From assembly GCF_036511935.1 (NCBI RefSeq), contig NZ_AP028878.1, positions 1,364,001 through 1,428,000 of the forward strand: a DNA stretch of 64,000 bases. The letters are read 5' to 3'. The stretch is from Marinobacter nanhaiticus D15-8W. Lineage in GTDB: Bacteria > Pseudomonadota > Gammaproteobacteria > Pseudomonadales > Oleiphilaceae. A program made the position numbers and the translations under genes. The stretch's first letter is position 1. Every line of letters starts with the position of its first letter. The notes under the pieces are model-generated. The model worked only from the letters and a program-made list of their open reading frames with translations. It was not told the DNA's origin and made no database searches. Positions 51,226 to 60,884 of this stretch are shown here, piece by piece.

Positions 51226-52284
51226 ATGCGAAGTCTGTGTAAACACCTCGTGAGTGCCGCTCTGGTCGGCGCGCTCAGTCTGACCGTTCCGCTCGCCGGC
51301 CATGCCGCGAAGACGATTCGCTTTGGCCATGATAACAAGGCCGATATGACCGAGAATCCCGCGCAGGCATTCACCGGCGTGTTTGCCAACCTGGTGAAGT
51401 CTTCCACCAACGGTGAAGTGACGGTCGAAGTTTTTCCCAATAACCAGCTGGGAAGTGCAAAGGAGCACATCCAGATGGTGCGTGACGGGATTATCCAGGG
51501 CACGCTCGCCTCCGTCGGCGCGCTTGCCAGCTACTACCCGCGGATCGGCGTCCTTAACCTGCCGTTCGCATTCGACGATATCTCCGCGACCTACGAGGTC
51601 TTCGATGGCAAGTTCGGCAGGGCGTTGGCCGCCGATATCGAGGAGAAACTGGGCAACGTGAAGGTGCTCGGGTTCCCGGATACGGGGGGATTCTTTTCGA
51701 TCACCAACTCGGTACGACCGATCGAGTCCCTGGAAGACTTCGAGGGCATCCGTATCCGTACGATGACGTTGCCCGCTCACCAGAAGCTCATCCAGTCGCT
51801 GGGTGGCGAGGCCTACCCACTTGCCTGGGGTGAGGTTTATTCGGCCCTGCAAACCGGTGCCATCGACGGCCAGATGAATCCTGTCCCAACGGTGTCGTTT
51901 GCAAAGTTCGACGAGGTCCAGGACTACCTGACCCTGACAAACCACCTGTTCTCACCCTACATCCTGCTGATCAATCGAGATTTCTACGACAGTCTCACCG
52001 AACATCAGCAGAACGTTCTGCGTGCGGCCGCCCGCTCGGGTATCGCTGCTTCGAGGGGTATGTCGCGGATTATCGAGGCGTCCGAGGACCGTGGACTGGC
52101 CGGATTGTCAGAGAAGATGGAGGTCAATGCGCTCTCGCCCGACGTCAGGGAGAAGTTTCGCGAGGTGGCCCAGCCGGCCGTTCGCAAGTATCTCGAGGAC
52201 AACCTGGACGAGCAGGGTCAGGAGCTCCTCAAGCTCTTCATCGAGGAATCGCAGGCTGCCAACAACGACCACTATTTGCAGTAA
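51226..52284 (+). CDS. TRAP transporter substrate-binding protein (DctP)
   Basis: A 352-residue periplasmic protein; TTGGAGGAAA precedes the ATG. Signal peptide ends near LAGHAAK (residue 28). DctP markers: TNGEVTVEVFPNNQLGSAKEHIQMVRDGIIQGTLASVGALASYYPRIGVLNLPFAFDD and SLEDFEGIRIRTMTLPAHQKLIQSLGGEAYPLAWGEVYSALQTGAIDGQMNPVPTV, with the conserved arginine of RIRTM for a carboxylate. The substrate is likely the acid handled by the surrounding catabolic genes. Confidence 0.93.
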   Translation: MRSLCKHLVSAALVGALSLTVPLAGHAAKTIRFGHDNKADMTENPAQAFTGVFANLVKSSTNGEVTVEVFPNNQLGSAKEHIQMVRDGIIQGTLASVGALASYYPRIGVLNLPFAFDDISATYEVFDGKFGRALAADIEEKLGNVKVLGFPDTGGFFSITNSVRPIESLEDFEGIRIRTMTLPAHQKLIQSLGGEAYPLAWGEVYSALQTGAIDGQMNPVPTVSFAKFDEVQDYLTLTNHLFSPYILLINRDFYDSLTEHQQNVLRAAARSGIAASRGMSRIIEASEDRGLAGLSEKMEVNALSPDVREKFREVAQPAVRKYLEDNLDEQGQELLKLFIEESQAANNDHYLQ

Positions 52285-52337
52285 TCCGGTAACTGCCTTC
52301 CGGGTAATGGTCCCGGGAGGCTTCCACAGGAGTATTC

Positions 52338-53801
52338 ATGAAGGCTTTCGTTGCATCCATCGCCACCGAGACCAATACGTTCTCACCGGTGTATACGGAT
52401 ATGAGTTCGTTTCGGGCGAGTCTCTATGCGCCTCCTGGCCAACACCCCGAGACCCCCACGTTGTGTAGCGCGCCCTTCATTGCCGCTCGCCGGCGTTTTG
52501 CGGAACTGGGCTGGGAGCTGGTCGAGGGCACTGCAGCCTGGGCTGAGCCCGGCGGGTTGGTTAACCGCCGGACCTATGAGCACTTGCGCGACGAAGTGCT
52601 TGAGCAACTGCGTGCAGCGATGCCGGTCGACGGTGTCCTGCTTGGTCTGCATGGCGCGATGGTGGCAAACGGTTACGATGACTGCGAGGGTGATATCCTC
52701 GAGCGGGTGCGCGAAATTGTCGGCCCCGACGTGACGGTCGCCGCTGAGCTGGACCCGCACAGTCACCTGACCCAGAAGCGCCTCGACAATGCGGACCTTC
52801 TTATCGCGTTCAAGGAATTTCCCCATACAGACTTCCTGGACCGGGCAGAGGAGCTCGTCGAACTGGCCGTTCGACACATGCGCGGTGAGATCAAGCCGGC
52901 GATGTCTGCATTCGACTGCCGGATGATCGAGGTCCTGCCTACCAGCATCGACCCCATGCGTTCGTTCCTGGAGCGCGTACGCCGTATCGAGGCGGACAAT
53001 CTCAATGTGCTGTCCATTTCCGTCATCCATGGTTTTATGGCCGGCGACGTTCCTGATATGGGAACGCGGGTGCTGGTCATCACCGATGACGCGGGGACAC
53101 TGGGTGACGCTATCGCCCGCAAGCTCGGCATGGAGCTGTTCTCGTTCCGCGGTCGTGCCAGGCCCCCTTATCGGGGCCCGGCGGATGCCGTGGCCCGCGC
53201 GAAAGCCAGCCCCGAGCGGCCGGTTGTTCTTGCGGATGTTTGGGACAACCCTGGAGGCGGGGTAGCCGGTGACGCGACGCTTATCCTGCGGGAACTGGTT
53301 GCCCAGGGCGTAACAGACGCTGCGGTAGGTACGATCTGGGATCCAGTCGCCGTGCAATTGTGTGTCGCAGCCGGCGAGGGCGCCCACATTCGTCTGCGCT
53401 TCGGCGGCAAGACCGATGAAAAGGCCGGCTATCCCTACGATGCATGGGTGACCGTAAAGCGTGTGGTGCGTGATGCCCACCAGAGTTTTGGCGAAAGCCG
53501 GGTGCCGTTGGGTGATGCCGTCTGGATTGCCATGGACCAGGGTATCGATGTCATCCTGAATTCGGTGCGCTCGCAATCCTTTTCTCCGGACCTGTTCAGT
53601 AACCTGGGGATCGATCCGATGGACCGCCATATCCTCCTCATCAAGTCCACCAATCATTTTCACGAGGCCTTCGCCCGTATCAGCAACGAGATCATTTACG
53701 TGGACGCCGGTGCGCCGTATCCAAGCGATCCTCGCACCACGAAGTACCGCAAGTTGCGTCGCGATATCTGGCCGATTGTCGAAAATCCCCATGGCAACTG
53801 A
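52338..53801 (+). CDS. M81 family metallopeptidase / MlrC-like amidohydrolase
   Basis: A 487-residue cytoplasmic protein. The opening MKAFVASIATETNTFSPVYTDMSSF is diagnostic for the microcystinase C (MlrC) family. Metal-site segments are seen at LDPHSHLTQKRLDNADLLIAFKEFPHTDF (aspartate and histidines) and VLADVWDNPGGGVAGD, with ILLIKSTNHFHEAF near the end. Despite the name, most members sit in catabolic clusters and probably cleave amide bonds of small molecules. Between the TRAP genes and a sugar-acid kinase it may deacylate an imported substrate before deamination. Confidence 0.88.
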   Translation: MKAFVASIATETNTFSPVYTDMSSFRASLYAPPGQHPETPTLCSAPFIAARRRFAELGWELVEGTAAWAEPGGLVNRRTYEHLRDEVLEQLRAAMPVDGVLLGLHGAMVANGYDDCEGDILERVREIVGPDVTVAAELDPHSHLTQKRLDNADLLIAFKEFPHTDFLDRAEELVELAVRHMRGEIKPAMSAFDCRMIEVLPTSIDPMRSFLERVRRIEADNLNVLSISVIHGFMAGDVPDMGTRVLVITDDAGTLGDAIARKLGMELFSFRGRARPPYRGPADAVARAKASPERPVVLADVWDNPGGGVAGDATLILRELVAQGVTDAAVGTIWDPVAVQLCVAAGEGAHIRLRFGGKTDEKAGYPYDAWVTVKRVVRDAHQSFGESRVPLGDAVWIAMDQGIDVILNSVRSQSFSPDLFSNLGIDPMDRHILLIKSTNHFHEAFARISNEIIYVDAGAPYPSDPRTTKYRKLRRDIWPIVENPHGN

Positions 53802-53868
53802 GCGTGGCTTCGATACGCTGTGGGGAGCCCGAACAACGCGGGTTAGTACCAAACCGGGAGAGGGAATC

Positions 53869-54831
53869 ATGACGCCATGCGCATATACATTGGGTGAACC
53901 TTTGCTGCGCTTCAGTGCAGATCACCAGGGGTTGATTGAGACTGCGGGCGCATTGGGCGTACATGTCGGCGGGGCTGAGGCCAACGTGGCGGTGGGGCTC
54001 GCTCGCCTGGGTACACCCAGCGCAGTGCTCACCCAATTACCGGACAACAGTCTGGGAAGTCGGGTCCGTGGTGAACTTGAGCGCTTTGGCGTCGATACGA
54101 GTCTCATCACGACCGTAAAGGGTGCCCGTATGGGGCTGTATTTCCACGAGGAAGGCCCGGCTCCGCGTGGGGGGCGGGTGATTTATGATCGTGCGGGTTC
54201 CGCCATGGCGAATCTGACGCCCGCCGATCTACCGCTCCACCTGTTCGCGGATGGCGCTGCAGGCCTGCTCCATACCACGGGAATTACGCTGGGGATAGGA
54301 GATGGGTCGAGGGCTGCGGCTATGGAAGCCATGGATGCGGCCCGGCAAGCCAATGTGCCGGTCAGCTTCGATATCAATCACCGAAGCGGGCTTTGGGACT
54401 GTGCTACCGCTCGTCCGCACTATGAGGCGGCTATCGCTGCTGCCGATGTCGTATTCGTTGCCGAACGGGATATCAAAGCCATCTGGCCGGAGCTGGATGG
54501 TCCCGAGGCACTGCACCGTCACTTTGCTATGCCGTTGCTGGTCGTCTCAAGGGGCGCCGCCGGCGCCCTGGCCATCAGGGCAGGTTGCCCGACGGCACAT
54601 CATCCGGCCTTTCCGGTCAGCGGGTCCGCCTGTCGGATCGGTCGTGGTGACGCCTTCGCCGCCGGATTCCTTCACGCCTGGCTAAACGGAATGGGAACGG
54701 ATGACGCGCTGGCCTGGGGCTGCGCGAGCGCTGCCTTCAAATACACTTTGCCAGGCGACCTCCCGTTGCTGGACGCCAGCTCTGTTGCCAATCTCGTGGC
54801 AACGGGCTTTGGCGATGAAATCGTCCGCTGA
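53869..54831 (+). CDS. kdgK: PfkB family sugar kinase, KDG-kinase-like
   Basis: A 320-residue kinase; ATG at 53869 with GGGAGAGGG upstream, while the frame extends back inside the MlrC-like gene. Segments: CAYTLGEPLLRFS, GGAEANVAVGLARLG (N-terminal PfkB signature), PDNSLGSRVRGELERFGVDTS, PVSFDINHRSGLW and VVFVAERDIKAIW, all as in 2-keto-3-deoxygluconate kinases, which make KDPG for the Entner-Doudoroff route. The C-terminal anion-hole motif, normally G-A-G-D, reads RIGRGDAFAAGF, with arginine for alanine; the catalytic aspartate is kept. Whether this changes activity is unknown. Last gene of the operon. Confidence 0.82.
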   Translation: MTPCAYTLGEPLLRFSADHQGLIETAGALGVHVGGAEANVAVGLARLGTPSAVLTQLPDNSLGSRVRGELERFGVDTSLITTVKGARMGLYFHEEGPAPRGGRVIYDRAGSAMANLTPADLPLHLFADGAAGLLHTTGITLGIGDGSRAAAMEAMDAARQANVPVSFDINHRSGLWDCATARPHYEAAIAAADVVFVAERDIKAIWPELDGPEALHRHFAMPLLVVSRGAAGALAIRAGCPTAHHPAFPVSGSACRIGRGDAFAAGFLHAWLNGMGTDDALAWGCASAAFKYTLPGDLPLLDASSVANLVATGFGDEIVR

Positions 54832-55041
54832 ACTTCTATCTACCTGGCACCAGCACGGGTTAACAGCAGCGGTATGGGCTCGTCGACAAGCATTTGCTCG
54901 GGCCTCCGATAACCATACTGAGGAAGACGTGGACGGCCAAAATCTGGACAATAGCGGCATCTGATCCCAGGAATTGACAACCAGGCCTTAATCAGAGGCC
55001 GATCAAACCTGCCAACATTCTCCAAGCCCGGTACCCCAGTA

Positions 55042-57249
55042 ATGGAAATCAACGTCCGCTTCCTCGAAAACCTCAGGCTCGAAGCCAAGTTTGACGATTT
55101 CAGCGTCATCACCGATCAGCCGATACGCTACAAGGGCGACGGCTCTGCGCCCAGTCCTTTCGACTACTTCCTGGCCTCGTCGGCGCTGTGTGCGGCCTAT
55201 TTCGTGCGGGTGTATTGCAAGGCCCGGGATATTCCGACGCACAACATCCGCCTGTCGCAGAACAACATCGTCGATCCTGAAAACCGCTACAACCAAATCT
55301 TCAAGATCCAGGTAGAGCTGCCGGAGGATATTTCCGAGAAGGACCGGCAGGGCATCCTGCGTTCGATCGATCGCTGTACCGTCAAGAAGGTGGTGCAGAC
55401 GGGCCCCACGTTCGATATCGAGACGGTGGAGAATATCGCCGAGGATGCCCAGGCACTGTTGATGACAATGCCTGCGGACGGCAACAAAACCTATATCGAG
55501 GGCAAGGACCTCCCGTTGGAGCAGACCATCGCCAATATGACGGGCATTCTGGCGGAGCTCGGCATGAAGATCGAGATCTCTTCCTGGCGCAATATCGTGC
55601 CCCACGTGTGGTCCCTGCATATCCGTGACGCCGCCTCGCCCACCTGCTTTACCAACGGTAAGGGAGCATCCAAGGAAAGCGCCCTGTGTTCTGCGCTGGG
55701 CGAGTTCATTGAGCGCCTGAACTGCAACTTCTTTTACAACGACCAGTTCTTCGGCGAGGAGATCGGCGACAGCGCGTTCGTGCATTATCCGAACGAGAAG
55801 TGGTTCAAGCCGGGGCCTAATGACGAATTGCCGCAAGAAATCCTGGACGACCACTGCCGGGCGATCTACGACCCGGAAGGCGACCTGCGCGGGTCCAACC
55901 TGTTCGATACCAACTCAGGACGGCCGGACCGTGGAATCTGCTCACTGCCGTTCGTTCGTCAGTCGGATGGCGAAGTGGTGTATTTTCCGTCGAACCTGAT
56001 CGAGAACCTGTTCCTCAGCAACGGCATGAGTGCCGGTAACACCATCAATGAAGCTGAGGTGCAGTGCCTGTCGGAAATCTTCGAACGGGCAGTAAAGAAG
56101 CAGATCATCGAGCAGGAAATCGTGCTGCCGGACGTGCCGAAAGCGGTACTCGACAAGTATCCGCACATCGTCGAAGGCCTGGAGGGGCTGGAGAAGCAGG
56201 GCTTCCCGGTACTGGTCAAGGATGCGTCCCTGGGCGGCCAATTCCCGGTCATGTGCGTCACGCTCATGAATCCTCGGACGGGCGGCGTATTTGCCTCCTT
56301 CGGGGCGCATCCAAGCTTTGAAGTGGCGCTAGAACGCAGTCTCACCGAGCTGTTGCAGGGCCGCAGTTTCGAGGGGCTGAACGATGTGCCGCCACCCACC
56401 TTCAATAGTCTGGCGGTGTCAGAACCCAACAACTTCGTCGAGCACTTTATCGATTCGACGGGCGTTGTGTCCTGGCGTTTCTTCAGTGCCAACCATGATT
56501 ACGAATTCTGTGAGTGGGATTTTTCAGGTACGAACGAAGAGGAAGCCGCGCGCCTGTTCGGCATCCTCAAGGACATGGGTAAGGAAGTCTACGTGGCCGT
56601 CTATGAGGACCTGGGCGCACCGGCCTGCCGCATCCTGGTGCCGGGTTATTCCGAGGTCTATCCGGTCGAAGACCTGATCATGGACAATACCAACATGGCC
56701 CTGGACTATCGCGAGGATATTCTCAACCTCCATACCCTCAGCGACGAACAGTTGGCAGATCTGGTCGAGCGGCTGGAGGCGAGCCAACTCGACGATTACA
56801 TGACGATCATCACGTTGATCGGTGTCGAGTTCGATGAGAATACCGTCTGGGGCCAGCTCACGATCCTGGAGCTGAAGGCGCTGATTTGCCTGGCCCTGCG
56901 ATGGCACGAAGAAGCGCTCGAGTTCGTCGAAGCCTTCCTGCAGTTCAATGACAATACCGTCGAACGTGGACTGTTCTACCGCGCGGTATGCGCCGTACTG
57001 GAAATTGCCCTGGACGATGAGCTCGAGTTGGACGACTACCTGTACAACTTCCGCCGCATGTTTGGCGATGAGACGATGGACTCGGTGGTTGGCACGGTTA
57101 ACGGCACCGTACGTTTCTATGGTCTGACGCCGACCAACATGAAGTTGGAGGGCCTCGATAAGCACCTCAGGCTGATCGAGAGCTACAAGAAGCTGCATGC
57201 TGCTCGGGCGGCGAGATCGGGACATCCGGTGGCCCGGGTCGCGCAGTGA
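55042..57249 (+). CDS. ycaO: OsmC-domain / YcaO-domain protein
   Basis: A 735-residue three-part protein. Residues 1-150: OsmC-like fold with ALCAAYFVRVYCKARDI and IDRCTVKKVVQTG, which hold the two cysteines of the peroxidase-type site. Residues about 160-570: YcaO ATP-binding domain (ESALCSALGEFIERL, NEAEVQCLSEIFERAVK, SFEVALERSLTELLQGR with its clustered glutamates). Residues about 590-735: helical C-terminal domain. YcaO enzymes phosphorylate peptide amides to drive cyclisation or thioamidation; the E. coli protein affects RimO-dependent methylthiolation of ribosomal protein S12. No peptide precursor or RiPP partner is adjacent, so a housekeeping role is more likely. The fused OsmC domain is absent from the E. 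coli protein. Confidence 0.9.
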   Translation: MEINVRFLENLRLEAKFDDFSVITDQPIRYKGDGSAPSPFDYFLASSALCAAYFVRVYCKARDIPTHNIRLSQNNIVDPENRYNQIFKIQVELPEDISEKDRQGILRSIDRCTVKKVVQTGPTFDIETVENIAEDAQALLMTMPADGNKTYIEGKDLPLEQTIANMTGILAELGMKIEISSWRNIVPHVWSLHIRDAASPTCFTNGKGASKESALCSALGEFIERLNCNFFYNDQFFGEEIGDSAFVHYPNEKWFKPGPNDELPQEILDDHCRAIYDPEGDLRGSNLFDTNSGRPDRGICSLPFVRQSDGEVVYFPSNLIENLFLSNGMSAGNTINEAEVQCLSEIFERAVKKQIIEQEIVLPDVPKAVLDKYPHIVEGLEGLEKQGFPVLVKDASLGGQFPVMCVTLMNPRTGGVFASFGAHPSFEVALERSLTELLQGRSFEGLNDVPPPTFNSLAVSEPNNFVEHFIDSTGVVSWRFFSANHDYEFCEWDFSGTNEEEAARLFGILKDMGKEVYVAVYEDLGAPACRILVPGYSEVYPVEDLIMDNTNMALDYREDILNLHTLSDEQLADLVERLEASQLDDYMTIITLIGVEFDENTVWGQLTILELKALICLALRWHEEALEFVEAFLQFNDNTVERGLFYRAVCAVLEIALDDELELDDYLYNFRRMFGDETMDSVVGTVNGTVRFYGLTPTNMKLEGLDKHLRLIESYKKLHAARAARSGHPVARVAQ

Positions 57250-57372
57250 GCACTAGTGCAAATGACAGGGACGTCGATAGCGAGTGACAGCCAGCGGGAA
57301 TACGTCCAGGTAGGAAGCGGAGTTCCCTAAGGGGAATTTCGAACTGCTTTTCATTCTTCAAGGAACGTCAAT

Positions 57373-57990
57373 TTGAAAAGCTCACAACAATTCTGGGACA
57401 AGGCCGCACCCCGCTACGCCAAAAGCCCGATCCGCGACGAGAAAACCTACCAGAAGAAGCTCGCCGTCACCCAGGGTTACTTCCATCCTGACTGGCAGGT
57501 GCTGGAATTCGGTTGCGGTACTGGCAGCACGGCGATCATCCACGCGCCTCACGTCGAACACATTCTGGCAACCGATGTGTCCAGCAAGATGCTAGAGATC
57601 GCCGAGCAGAAAGCACGCGATGCCCATGTCAGCAATGTCAGTTTCCGACAGGGGACGTTAGAGACTCTTGAGTTGGCGACGGAGAGTTTCGATGCCGTGC
57701 TTGGGCTCAATATCCTGCATCTTCTTGAGGACGTTGAGTCGGCTATCGTCAGGGTGGGGGAGGTACTCAAGCCGGGCGGTATATTTGTCTCCAGCAGTGC
57801 ATTGATCGCCGACCTGAAAGTCCACTGGCGCATACTGATCCCAATCATGCAACGGTTGAATTTGGCTCCGCCTGTAAGCCGCTTCAACAAGACTGGGCTC
57901 ATCAACCTTTTGACTACGGCGGGTTTTTCGATCGAATACGTGTGGCAGCCAAAGAGGGATTCGGTTTTTATTATTGCCAGGAAAAAGTGA
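57373..57990 (+). CDS. Class I SAM-dependent methyltransferase
   Basis: A 205-residue enzyme. The start is TTG at 57373: AAGGA lies about 9 nt before it and no ATG is near. Motif I VLEFGCGTGSTAI near residue 44, motif II ILATDVSSKMLEIAEQKA, motif III AVLGLNILHLLEDVESAIVRVGEVLKPGGIFVSSS. This is a typical small-molecule methyltransferase (UbiE/Methyltransf_11 type) with unknown acceptor. It stands alone after the YcaO gene. Confidence 0.87.
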   Translation: MKSSQQFWDKAAPRYAKSPIRDEKTYQKKLAVTQGYFHPDWQVLEFGCGTGSTAIIHAPHVEHILATDVSSKMLEIAEQKARDAHVSNVSFRQGTLETLELATESFDAVLGLNILHLLEDVESAIVRVGEVLKPGGIFVSSSALIADLKVHWRILIPIMQRLNLAPPVSRFNKTGLINLLTTAGFSIEYVWQPKRDSVFIIARKK

Positions 57991-58239
57991 TTGTGACCTC
58001 CGAAGCCCCCAGTTCGCAAGTTCGGTCAGTGCTCAGAGAAGCGGTATCTCGATGGGGCATGTGCGGCTGGTCGCTCAGTCAATTGTTTTATGTATTCGCT
58101 CGGATAAACCTGTATGGTGGATGCGGACGTTGGCGATCCTTTCCGCGAGGTCCGCTGGAGCGATCGGGTTTCATGCCGGAGAAGGTGAGTCAAATCTGTA
58201 ATCAGCGGTCGTTATTGGACGCAGTTCGGGCCCCCCTTT

Positions 58240-60768
58240 ATGACTGACTTGCGGCCATTTCTTCCCGAATCGGCATTCTCCCTCTTCAGCGAGGCTCGTT
58301 CCGCGCCGGTTTTCATCGTGCTTGATATCGATGGTTTTGTAGTGGCCTGGCCCGTCGGTGCAGAGGCCTTGCTGGGCTGGTCTGCAGAAGAAGCTCAGGG
58401 GCACTATTGGACTGAAATCCTTGACGGTCGTGATCCCCTGCCTACGCCTTTGTCCTATCCATCCGCCGAATCCTGCCACGAGGCCGAGACCAGCGCGAGG
58501 TATTGGCAGCGCTGTTGGGGTGGGGCTGAGATCTTCATCGAGGACATAACCTCTCCGCTCTATGGCAAGTACAACGAACTTGTCGGCTTTGGCAAGAGCC
58601 TGCGTCGGGTGACCGACGAATCAATTGGTGAAACGATCTCTTCCGGCGATGACGTGCTCATCGAGCAGCGTCAGCTGGAGGCTGCTATCGCCCACGCCCC
58701 TGTAGGGGTGGTGGTTGCTGATGCGCGGGGCGTGGTGTTGAAGATGAATGACGCGCATCAACGTCTGTGGGGCATTGAGCCGCCGGTAAACGTCGATCTT
58801 GGTCAGTTGCCTAATTTCCGGGCTTGGCACCTGGAGCGCCCAGGTAGACCCCGCAGGCCGCTTGAGCTGGACGAATGGCCCTTGGTTCGGGCATTGAAGG
58901 GGCAAACCGTCACGAATGAAATATTCGAAATCGAAACGTTCGATGTGCCGCCTGAGCGCAAGATTGTGCAGGCTTCCTCGGCGGCTGTTCGTGACAAACA
59001 GGGCAACATCGTCGGTGCGGTTATTTCAGCGGTCGATGTTACTGCCCAGCACAAAGCGGAAGCCATCGAAAGGGACACGTCCGCGCGTTTGAAGTTTGTC
59101 ATGGATGCCAGCCGCATTGGCGACTGGGATCTCGACCTGGTGAACGACACGGCACAGCGCTCCCTGATTCACGACCAGTGCTTCGGCTATCCCGAGGGTG
59201 CGCCTCACTGGGGACGCGAGACCTTCCTTGAACATGTCCATCCGGGCGACAGGGCCTGGGTCGAAGGTGAGTTTGCCAAGGCGGTTGCAGAGGGCAAGGA
59301 TCTGGATGTCGAGTGCCGGGTCGTCTGGCCTGATGGAAGCATTCATTGGATTCACGCACAGGGCCGCTTCTACGCCAGCCAGGGGCGTTTAACGCGGATG
59401 ACCGGTATTGTGCAGGAAGTCACCGAGCGGAAGCTGGCGAGTCAACAGATCCTGCACGCCTCATTACACGATCCCCTGACTGACCTGCCCAATCGCGCCA
59501 AGCTCTTTGAGTATTCAAGCCATCTCCTTGCCCACAACCATCGGTCGGGGCAACAAGCCGCCACCTTCTTTCTGGACCTGGACCGATTCAAGCAGATCAA
59601 TGATTCTCATGGCCATGCGGTCGGCGACGCGCTACTCCAGGAGGTGGCGCTCCGGCTACGGCAGTGTGTCCGTGCCGAAGATTTCCTGGTCCGCCTGGGC
59701 GGGGATGAGTTCCTGGTTCTGTACCCTGAGATTGCCGACGATGAAACCGCGGCTGAGATGGCGCGTAATTTCATCGAACGCGTCAGTGCCCCATACCGCA
59801 TTCAGGGAAAGTCGCTGACATTGGGGATATCGGTTGGGATCAGCCTGTTCCCAAAGGATGGCACGGATATCGATACGCTGATCAGCCATGCGGATCTGGC
59901 CATGTACCAAGCCAAGCAGAGTGGCCGTGGCCAGTACAGTTTCTATTCTCGCGCATTGGCTGCGGATGCTCGCTTAAAGCACATAATCGAGCATAAGCTG
60001 TCGGAGACGATCCGGGACAAGGGCTTCCATCTCGCCTACCAGCCCATTTTCGATCTGACGTCCGGTGAGATCGTTAGCGTTGAAGCCCTTCTGCGCTGGA
60101 GCGACACGAATATCGGGCCGGAACAGTTTGTGCCGGTCGCGGAAGCCACCGGTATGATCGGGGCGGTCGGGGGGTGGCTGCTTGACGAAGTAGCCGATCA
60201 GTATGCGGCGTGGCAGAACATGAACCTGCCTCCGCTGCCCATTGCCATTAATATTTCCGTGGTCGAGTTGCGGGATCACGAATTTGTCGACCGTTTTTTC
60301 GAGAGCTTGGCGAAGGCGGGGCTTCCGCCCGATGCCATACAGGTTGAACTCACCGAAACGACGGCCATGGACGACATCGAATTTAAGATAGGACAGTTGT
60401 CGAAGCTGAGAAGCAGGGGAGTAACAATCGCACTGGATGATTTCGGCACCGGACACTCCAGCTTGACTTACCTTGCCCGTCTGCCGGTGAACAAGGTAAA
60501 GATCGACAAGTCGTTTATTACCGGTCTTGGATCGAATAGCGTGAGCCAGACGATAACGGGGGCAATCGTCGCGCTATCTCGTAATCTGGGGCTTGATGTG
60601 GTCGCCGAAGGTGTAGAGACGCAAAGTACGCTTGAGCACGCGCGCGCCTTGGGCTGCCAGCAGGGCCAAGGCTTTCATCTTGCGCGGCCAATGACGTGCG
60701 ATGATTTTGACGCGTGGTACCGGAAGTATCTACGTAGGGATAAAACGCTACCCTTATTCTCCTCATAA
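58240..60768 (+). CDS. Multi-PAS GGDEF-EAL composite c-di-GMP protein
   Basis: An 842-residue cytoplasmic protein. PAS domains at about 15-130 (VFIVLDIDGFVVAWPVGAEALLGWS), 145-275 (APVGVVVADARGVVLKMNDAHQRLWG) and 285-400 (FVMDASRIGDWDLDLVND, a PAS_3-type fold). GGDEF domain (about 405-570) with intact LGGDEF and an RAED inhibitory site five residues upstream. EAL domain (about 585-835) with VEALLRW, NISVVEL, ELTET, LDDFGTGHSS, KIDKSF and EGVET all present. Both activities are possible. No ribosome-binding site is obvious, so the start could be off by a few codons. Second such protein in the window. Confidence 0.9.
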   Translation: MTDLRPFLPESAFSLFSEARSAPVFIVLDIDGFVVAWPVGAEALLGWSAEEAQGHYWTEILDGRDPLPTPLSYPSAESCHEAETSARYWQRCWGGAEIFIEDITSPLYGKYNELVGFGKSLRRVTDESIGETISSGDDVLIEQRQLEAAIAHAPVGVVVADARGVVLKMNDAHQRLWGIEPPVNVDLGQLPNFRAWHLERPGRPRRPLELDEWPLVRALKGQTVTNEIFEIETFDVPPERKIVQASSAAVRDKQGNIVGAVISAVDVTAQHKAEAIERDTSARLKFVMDASRIGDWDLDLVNDTAQRSLIHDQCFGYPEGAPHWGRETFLEHVHPGDRAWVEGEFAKAVAEGKDLDVECRVVWPDGSIHWIHAQGRFYASQGRLTRMTGIVQEVTERKLASQQILHASLHDPLTDLPNRAKLFEYSSHLLAHNHRSGQQAATFFLDLDRFKQINDSHGHAVGDALLQEVALRLRQCVRAEDFLVRLGGDEFLVLYPEIADDETAAEMARNFIERVSAPYRIQGKSLTLGISVGISLFPKDGTDIDTLISHADLAMYQAKQSGRGQYSFYSRALAADARLKHIIEHKLSETIRDKGFHLAYQPIFDLTSGEIVSVEALLRWSDTNIGPEQFVPVAEATGMIGAVGGWLLDEVADQYAAWQNMNLPPLPIAINISVVELRDHEFVDRFFESLAKAGLPPDAIQVELTETTAMDDIEFKIGQLSKLRSRGVTIALDDFGTGHSSLTYLARLPVNKVKIDKSFITGLGSNSVSQTITGAIVALSRNLGLDVVAEGVETQSTLEHARALGCQQGQGFHLARPMTCDDFDAWYRKYLRRDKTLPLFSS

Positions 60769-60884
60769 CGTCGTGGCTCGCCGGGTTGGTGGCCTTCTTT
60801 ATAGCGACTTTCCTGCCAATAGCGATCCCCTTTAAACAACGTGATCGTCAGTATCGGTGACGACTCAGTCGGCCCTTGCTGGAG

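Noticed and set aside
52383..53870. 495-codon open frame antisense to the MlrC-like gene
   Set aside because: The MlrC family signature on the plus strand is unambiguous; the antisense frame has no recognisable domain.
55042..57249. RiPP biosynthetic cluster around the YcaO protein
   Set aside because: No precursor peptide, dehydrogenase, protease or exporter gene is adjacent; the OsmC-YcaO type is usually a housekeeping protein.
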